Assembly: GCF_010550605.1 (NCBI RefSeq)
Contig: NZ_JAAGNI010000193.1
Span: 1-46,990, forward strand
Origin: Streptomyces sp. SID9727
Lineage (GTDB): Bacteria; Actinomycetota; Actinomycetes; Streptomycetales; Streptomycetaceae
Length of the DNA: 46,990 nt
Direction: 5' to 3'
In this document: in pieces, positions 42,726 to 46,990 of the stretch
How the letters are laid out: every line of letters starts with the position of its first letter
Numbering within the stretch: the first letter of the stretch is position 1
Translations under genes and position numbers: made by a program
Notes under the pieces: model-generated
Told to the model about the DNA's origin: nothing
What the model saw: the letters and a program-made list of their open reading frames with translations, nothing else
The model's database searches: none

Positions 42726-42774
42726 CTCTTTTTGAACGACTGTTTTTTATGAACACCCGTTTAATCTGAGACAT

Positions 42775-44070
42775 GTGGAACGAGAGAGCGAGAGCGACGA
42801 GCAGCGGCGGCCCGAGGGCGTCCCCGGGGTCGAGGTGCCGGAGACGGGCCCCCAGCGCCGCCCCGGCTCCCATGACCCGGAAGGCAACCGCCGGGCGGTG
42901 CTCGACGCGGCACGGCGCCTGTTCGGCGCACATGGCTACACGGGTGTGGGCGTACGTGCCATCGCGGCGGAGGCCGGTGTGACGCCCGGCCTCGTGATGG
43001 CGTACTTCGGCACCAAGGACGCCCTCTTCGGCGCTGCGGTCGCCGGTGGGGCCGGGGTGGGCGGAGACGTACTCGCCGCCGGAGTCGGGCCGGGAGAGGT
43101 GCCGGGCGTACTCGCGCGCGCCTATCTCGACCGGTGGGACCGGCTGCCGGCCGAGGACCCCTGGCCCGCTCTGATCCGCTCGGCGGTCAGTCACCCGCCG
43201 AGCGCGGAGATGCTGCGCACCATCCTCGACCGGCAGGTGGGGGAACCTCTGGCGCAGGTGATCGGCACGGGGACCGACGCGGACGTACGTGCGTCAATGG
43301 TCCGCAGCGTCCTCTTCGGCGTCATCATGGAGCGCTACGTCTTCGCGCACGAACCCGCGGCATCCGTGCCGACGGCGGAGCTGGCGCCGGCGCTGACGGA
43401 GGTGCTGGCCGCGGCATTCGGCGGTCCTCCCGAGGCGGCCACGCGGAGCGACTTCACGGCCGGCGCTCCCGCGCCGGGCGAACCCCCGACGGGCGGTCCC
43501 CGGCCGGGCCGACCCGCAGCGGGAGGCGCCTCGGGGCACATCCTTCCGCGCCCCGCTCCTTGCGCCGGTCCCCCGCCGGCTCCCACGCACGCCGGTGCCT
43601 GCGCATCCGTGCCCGAGCGGGCGGCCGGAACGCCCCGTTCCCTGTTCGCGCTGCTGAACGCCTGCGCCGCGCGTCATCAGCTCGCCGTCGGCCGGGCCCT
43701 GCGCGCCCACGGCCTCAGCCCGGCCGCGTTCGACGTGCTGGATGCCCTGCGCGAAGCGGGAGCGCCCTACCGGATGACGATGGGCGAGGTCGCGGCGGCG
43801 GGCGCGGGCCGCGCCGGAGGGCTCACCCAGCAGGCCGACCGGCTGGCCGAGGCGGGCCTCATCCGTCGGGAGCGCGACAGCGGTGACCGCAGGATTGTCT
43901 GGCTCTGCCTCACAGCGAGGGGTGTGGAGCTCACCGACCGGGTGGCGAAGGTGCGCGCCGCGCAGGAGCGGGAGCTGCTGTCCGGAATGGCGCCCGAGGA
44001 CCGGAGACGGCTCACCGAACTGCTGAGGTCCCTCGGGAAAACGCTAGGGGCCGGTGGTCAGCGGCAGTGA
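42775..44070 (+). CDS. TetR-MarR fusion transcriptional regulator
   Basis: 431 residues with two complete DNA-binding modules. Residues about 38-85 are a TetR helix-turn-helix (AVLDAARRLFGAHGYTGVGV, GVTPGLVMAYFGTKDALFGA) followed by a TetR ligand domain to about 218. A Pro/Gly/Ala linker (219-284) leads to a MarR domain: ARHQLAVGRALRAHGLSPAA, AAAGAGRAGGLTQQADRLAE and LIRRERDSGDRRIVWLCLTA with the MarR D-x-R wing. No stop or frameshift separates them. The GTG at 42775 has no strong ribosome binding site. It follows xdhC on the same strand and probably controls the hydroxylase genes; ligand unknown. Confidence 0.82.
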   Translation: MERESESDEQRRPEGVPGVEVPETGPQRRPGSHDPEGNRRAVLDAARRLFGAHGYTGVGVRAIAAEAGVTPGLVMAYFGTKDALFGAAVAGGAGVGGDVLAAGVGPGEVPGVLARAYLDRWDRLPAEDPWPALIRSAVSHPPSAEMLRTILDRQVGEPLAQVIGTGTDADVRASMVRSVLFGVIMERYVFAHEPAASVPTAELAPALTEVLAAAFGGPPEAATRSDFTAGAPAPGEPPTGGPRPGRPAAGGASGHILPRPAPCAGPPPAPTHAGACASVPERAAGTPRSLFALLNACAARHQLAVGRALRAHGLSPAAFDVLDALREAGAPYRMTMGEVAAAGAGRAGGLTQQADRLAEAGLIRRERDSGDRRIVWLCLTARGVELTDRVAKVRAAQERELLSGMAPEDRRRLTELLRSLGKTLGAGGQRQ

Positions 44071-44309
44071 GCACTGGCTCCCGCCGCCGGCCCGGAAGCG
44101 GAGTCGTCGGAGTTGACCGGAATCTGTCGAGCTCGGCCATTCCTGAGCAGTGCTCAAGACCTGTGAACCGGTCTCGGGAAGGGTGCCTCGCGGAACGCTG
44201 CGGGCGTACCTTCCCGAGTGATCGATTGATGGGCACCGAGTGGACCCGCGTCGCACCGCGGGTTGGGAAGGCGCGCCCGTGCTCAGCGTAGTCAACGACG
44301 ACGGAACCA

Positions 44310-44395
44310 CCGAGATTGAAACCTGATGGACGGTATTGTCCGCGAGGGTGCCCGGCAGATGCTCGCCGCGATCTTGAAGGTCGAAAACGAGGGGG
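44310..44395 (+). pseudogene. N-terminal scrap of an IS256-family transposase
   Basis: The plus strand reads DGIVREGARQMLAAILKVEN, which matches the conserved N-terminus of Mutator/IS256-type transposases (GAxxMLxxALxAEV). Family sequence ends after about 30 residues and is followed by the hairpin at 44440-44479. Confidence 0.5.
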
Positions 44396-44439
44396 CGGGG
44401 CACGATCGCGTCCGCGACCCCCAGGTTCCCGTAGCCGAG

Positions 44440-44479
44440 CATCCTTGTGGCCGGCCCTTCTGCGCCGGCCACAAGGATG
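44440..44479. terminator. strong hairpin (16-bp perfect stem) after the GH5 gene
   Basis: CATCCTTGTGGCCGGC (44440-44455) and GCCGGCCACAAGGATG (44464-44479) form a perfect 16-bp stem with an 8-nt loop. It begins 26 bases beyond the stop of the minus-strand GH5 gene (44505). It most likely terminates that gene and also shields it from the convergent regulator gene. Confidence 0.75.
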
Positions 44480-44504
44480 TGAGATCGCCTCAATGGGGCG
44501 ACTA

Positions 44505-45803
44505 TCAACCGTCCACTGAGCTGCCGCGGACGACGCAGGAGCGGCTGTTCTCCCAGCCCCAGCCGTCGCCGTCCGGGTCCGACGAGGCGCTCGCGCAGTA
44601 CGGGTAGCCGTTCGGGGCGGTGCCGGTGCCGTTCCCGCTGCCGGTGTCCGGCGCGCTGCCCCGGACGACGCAGGAGCGGCTGTTCTCCCAGCCCCAGCCG
44701 TCGCCGTCGGGGTCGGACGAGGCGCTCGCGCAGTACGGGTAGCCGTTCGGGGCGGTGCCGGTGCCGGTGTTGCCGCCGCCGGTCGAGCCGCCGCCATAGA
44801 CCGTGGCGCGCGCGGAGGTGGCGGTGATGCCGTTGCTGCCGTTGAACAGGCGCTCGCCCCAGCTGGTCAGCGAGTTCGGGTCGAAGCCGTTGACCAGGTC
44901 GAGGTATTCGACCCCGCTGCCGTTGCCACTCCAGGACCAGCCGATGTAGCCGACCCGCAGCGACTGGGCCGTGGCCATGATCGCGTCCTCGTCGGGGTTC
45001 CCGTCGCTGTGCATGTTCCCGAACTCACCGACCACGACGGGCAGTTTGTTGTTTACGAAGTGGTTTAGGTAGTCCTGGACCTCGGTGGCCGTGTCGTAGA
45101 CCCCGTACATGTGGATGGAGAAGACGGTGTTGCGGTCCGGGTCGGAGGCGAAGACCGAAGCGGCGTTGTCGCGCATGGTGCCGGACCAGTCCTGGCCCCA
45201 GTTCGGGGCGTCCACCATCAGGGCGTGCTTGAGCCCGGCGCCACGCAGCTTGCCTATGGCGTTCTTGGTGGCCGAGGTCCACTGGGTGTAGTTGGTGTTA
45301 CCGAAGGGCTCGTTGCCGATGTTGACGACGACGTAGTCCTCCTGGCCCTCCAGCGCGCTCTTGACGCTGATCCAGTAGTCGGCCGCCTTGTCCAGGGTGG
45401 TGGCGGCGGAGTCCTCGCCGTAGCCGGTGGTGTCGTGTGCCTCCAGGACGCAGATGACCTTGGCGGCCTTGCACTGGGCGATGATCGAGGAGACCTCGGA
45501 GGTCGTGGTCTTGGTCCACCGGTTCCCGCTGCCCAGGACCACGCGGACGGTGTTGGCGCCCTTGGCGGCGATGTCGGAGATGGCGCTGGTCTGCTCCGGG
45601 TACCAGGCGTGCGCGTGGTTGACGCCGCGCATCACGAACTCGTTGCCGTTGGCCTCGTACAACCGTCCGTCGCTGACGTGGAGCCCCACGTCGGCGGCGT
45701 GCGCGGTGCCGACGGGACCGAGCACTGACAGTAGGGCGCCGGCCACGCCGGTGGCCAGGGCGGTGAAGGTCGCGGCCAGGGACCGTCCCGGGGGTTTCTT
45801 CAT
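44505..45803 (-). CDS. secreted GH5 glycanase (mannanase/cellulase) with two CBM10 modules
   Basis: 432 residues. A signal peptide (1-36, ending GTAHA-AD) directs export. The GH5 catalytic domain (38-335) has RGVNHAHAWYPEQTSAI, the acid/base Glu165 in VNIGNEPFG and the nucleophile Glu260 in VVVGEFGNMHSDG; its pattern is closest to bacterial endo-beta-mannanases (GH5_8). Two C-terminal CBM10 modules (352-382 and 397-427) each have YPYCASASSDPDGDGWGWEN with paired Cys and exposed Trp, joined by Gly/Thr linkers. It should hydrolyse mannan or cellulose in plant cell walls. GAGGAGAGC precedes the ATG. A palindrome shared with the ROK gene lies 73 bases upstream. Confidence 0.88.
   Translation of the reverse strand: MKKPPGRSLAATFTALATGVAGALLSVLGPVGTAHAADVGLHVSDGRLYEANGNEFVMRGVNHAHAWYPEQTSAISDIAAKGANTVRVVLGSGNRWTKTTTSEVSSIIAQCKAAKVICVLEAHDTTGYGEDSAATTLDKAADYWISVKSALEGQEDYVVVNIGNEPFGNTNYTQWTSATKNAIGKLRGAGLKHALMVDAPNWGQDWSGTMRDNAASVFASDPDRNTVFSIHMYGVYDTATEVQDYLNHFVNNKLPVVVGEFGNMHSDGNPDEDAIMATAQSLRVGYIGWSWSGNGSGVEYLDLVNGFDPNSLTSWGERLFNGSNGITATSARATVYGGGSTGGGNTGTGTAPNGYPYCASASSDPDGDGWGWENSRSCVVRGSAPDTGSGNGTGTAPNGYPYCASASSDPDGDGWGWENSRSCVVRGSSVDG
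44527..44766 (-). repeat. tandem 105-bp repeat encoding the two CBM10 modules
   Basis: Copies at 44527-44631 and 44662-44766 differ at only two positions, both in the stretch coding for the SSDPDG loop, so the proteins they encode are the same. The copies are separated by 30 bases coding for the linker. This points to a recent duplication or gene conversion. Confidence 0.85.
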
Positions 45804-45875
45804 GAGCTCTCCTCAAGGGGGCAAGGGTGAGATGTCAGCGACCGCTCGACCGGACCCGGCGCACTCCACGTTGAG

Positions 45876-45887
45876 GACAACGTTGTC
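45876..45887. promoter_or_regulatory. palindromic operator upstream of the GH5 gene (GACAACGTTGTC)
   Basis: A perfect 12-bp palindrome with the central CG step typical of LacI-family operators. It lies 73 bases before the GH5 start. The identical 12-mer occurs before the ROK gene at 46224-46235. Confidence 0.65.
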
Positions 45888-46223
45888 GGGCGTGTGGGGA
45901 CGCCGTGACGAGGGTGGGCTCCAGATGGTCGGGCGGGCCGACGGCATTTCGGCACGCGGCTGACGGTTGGTCAAGCCTGACGTACTCACGAGAGTTGGGC
46001 CCGAAGCGTGGTGTTCGGCGTCGGCCCGGCGCTGCCCTCACATGAGGCACCGAGTGTTCCATTCATGTCAATAGATGTGTCACCCGCATTTCACGCCTGC
46101 CTTTTCCCTGGCGCCACGGTCGGGGGAAATGCGCCTGCTGGGAGGCGCACTCGGGGGTGCTTCAAGAGCAACCCGAAACCATCAGATTGACTAAACGATT
46201 ACTTAACTAAACTACGTAGGCTA
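45888..46223. other. divergent intergenic region between GH5 and ROK genes
   Basis: No gene recognised. The right part (46180-46223) is strongly AT-rich and has TTGACT (46187-46192) and TAGGCT (46217-46222) as possible promoter elements for the ROK gene. Short plus-strand frames here look non-coding. Confidence 0.4.
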
Positions 46224-46235
46224 GACAACGTTGTC
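46224..46235. promoter_or_regulatory. palindromic operator upstream of the ROK gene (GACAACGTTGTC)
   Basis: The same perfect 12-bp palindrome as at 45876-45887. It starts one base after the possible -10 TAGGCT, in the right place to block transcription of the ROK gene, 58 bases before the GTG start. Confidence 0.65.
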
Positions 46236-46293
46236 AGCTCCGGGCAGAGTACGGCTGGGGGCGAGGTGCGTCCCGGCATAGAAAGGCGGACAC

Positions 46294-46990
46294 GTGACGG
46301 TGTACGGGGCACTCGACATAGGCGGGACCAAGATCGCTGGGGCGCTCGTGGACAGTGGGGGACGCCTGCTCGCGCGGGCCCAGCGGCCCACCCCCGCGCT
46401 GGGGACCGCCGACGAGCTGGCCGCCGCCGTCACGGCCGTGCAGGACGAGCTCGCGGCCCATCCGGCCTGGGCCCGCCTCAGCTGCGTTGGAATCGCCAGC
46501 GCCGGGCCTGTCGACACCTCTGGCGGCACTGTGAGCCCGGTGAACATTCCGGGGTGGCGGCATTTCCCGCTGGTCGAGCTGGTGCGTGGTCATCCGGGGG
46601 TCCCGGCGGGCATCGAGCCCGTCCTGGTCGGGGACGCCGTGGCCATGACCGCCGCCGAGCACTGGCTCGGCGCTGCACGCGGTGTCGCCAACGCTCTGTG
46701 CATGGTGGTCTCGACGGGCGTCGGGGGCGGCATCGTCCTGGAAGGCAGGGTTCACGCCGGCCGGACGGGCAACGCCGGGCACATCGGCCACATCACGGTC
46801 GACCTCAACGGTCCCCGCTGCCCCTGCGGCGCTCCTGGCTGCGTGGAGACCTATGCCAGCGGGACCGCTATCGCGGCCCACGCGCGGGCCCTTGGCTGGA
46901 CTGCCCCGCCGGGCGTGCCGCCGACCGCTGCGGCGGTCGCTGAGTCGGCCCGTGACGGCGACGGCCGGGCGCGCGCGGCCTACGAGCGCG
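46294..46990 (+). CDS. ROK-family sugar kinase (partial, cut by window end)
   Basis: At least 232 residues. The N-terminal ATP phosphate motif is ALDIGGTKIAGALVDSGG, the sugar-binding helix region includes VSPVNIPGW and GDAVAMTAAEHW, the second phosphate loop is STGVGGGIVLEG, and GNAGHIGHITVD carries the ROK His, followed by the zinc motif CPCGAPGCVE. No N-terminal helix-turn-helix is present, so it is a kinase rather than a ROK repressor. It likely phosphorylates a hexose or hexosamine. The GTG at 46294 follows GAAAGGCGGA. It is divergent from the GH5 gene and shares its operator sequence, so the two are probably induced together by plant polysaccharide sugars. Confidence 0.85.
   Translation, partial: MTVYGALDIGGTKIAGALVDSGGRLLARAQRPTPALGTADELAAAVTAVQDELAAHPAWARLSCVGIASAGPVDTSGGTVSPVNIPGWRHFPLVELVRGHPGVPAGIEPVLVGDAVAMTAAEHWLGAARGVANALCMVVSTGVGGGIVLEGRVHAGRTGNAGHIGHITVDLNGPRCPCGAPGCVETYASGTAIAAHARALGWTAPPGVPPTAAAVAESARDGDGRARAAYER

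Overview
The window looks like a Streptomyces (or close actinomycete) chromosome. It has very high G+C with strong third-position GC bias, many GTG/TTG starts, ATGA stop/start overlaps, and typical streptomycete families: DUF4265, STAS antagonists, LysR, MarR, DHA2 exporters, a CBM10-bearing GH5 and an aerobic CO-dehydrogenase-like operon. No rRNA, tRNA or CRISPR was found.

Left third (1-18.99 kb): a decayed accessory region. It holds an IS5-type transposase with a -1 slippage site (5-789), a complete but dead IS5-type element (9616-10612) with 17-bp terminal repeats sitting in a STAS gene, and fragments of at least four other transposases. Between them are intact single genes (small membrane proteins, DUF4265 protein, lipoprotein, LysR + DoxX-like pair, STAS protein, S41 peptidase, DUF1330 protein, MarR + DHA2 exporter) and wrecks (GNAT, TPR-like, GH3 tail, TetR, possible Na+/H+ antiporter tail).

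Centre (18.99-35.65 kb): the main point of interest, a compact and apparently undescribed aminocyclitol/aminoglycoside-like biosynthetic cluster. It encodes a 2-deoxy-scyllo-inosose synthase-like enzyme, a DegT/StsC-type aminotransferase translationally coupled to two different oxidoreductases (Ldh2 and Gfo/Idh/MocA types) and a minimal nucleotidyltransferase, a 630-residue PLP enzyme of unusual architecture, a nucleotide-sugar dehydrogenase and epimerase, two glycosyltransferases (one fused to a methyltransferase-like domain), a NodU/TobZ-type O-carbamoyltransferase and two MFS exporters. A reasonable model is: glucose-6-phosphate -> carbocycle -> transamination/oxidation -> aminocyclitol, then decoration with a uronic-acid-type sugar, carbamoylation and export. 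The divergent promoter before the cyclase carries a near-perfect CebR-type palindrome (TGGGAGCGCTCCCG), suggesting control by cello-oligosaccharides. The cluster is bracketed by gene remnants, as expected for an acquired island.

Right (36-46.99 kb): an MFS tail and a transposase head remnant, then a form II (PYRGAGR-type) molybdenum hydroxylase operon coxM-coxS-coxL-coxG divergent from xdhC, followed by a regulator that fuses a TetR and a MarR domain. An IS256 scrap and a strong hairpin lie before a secreted GH5 glycanase with two near-identical CBM10 modules, which is divergent from a ROK sugar kinase cut by the window end. The GH5 and ROK upstream regions each carry the same 12-bp palindrome GACAACGTTGTC, pointing to one LacI-type regulator for both.
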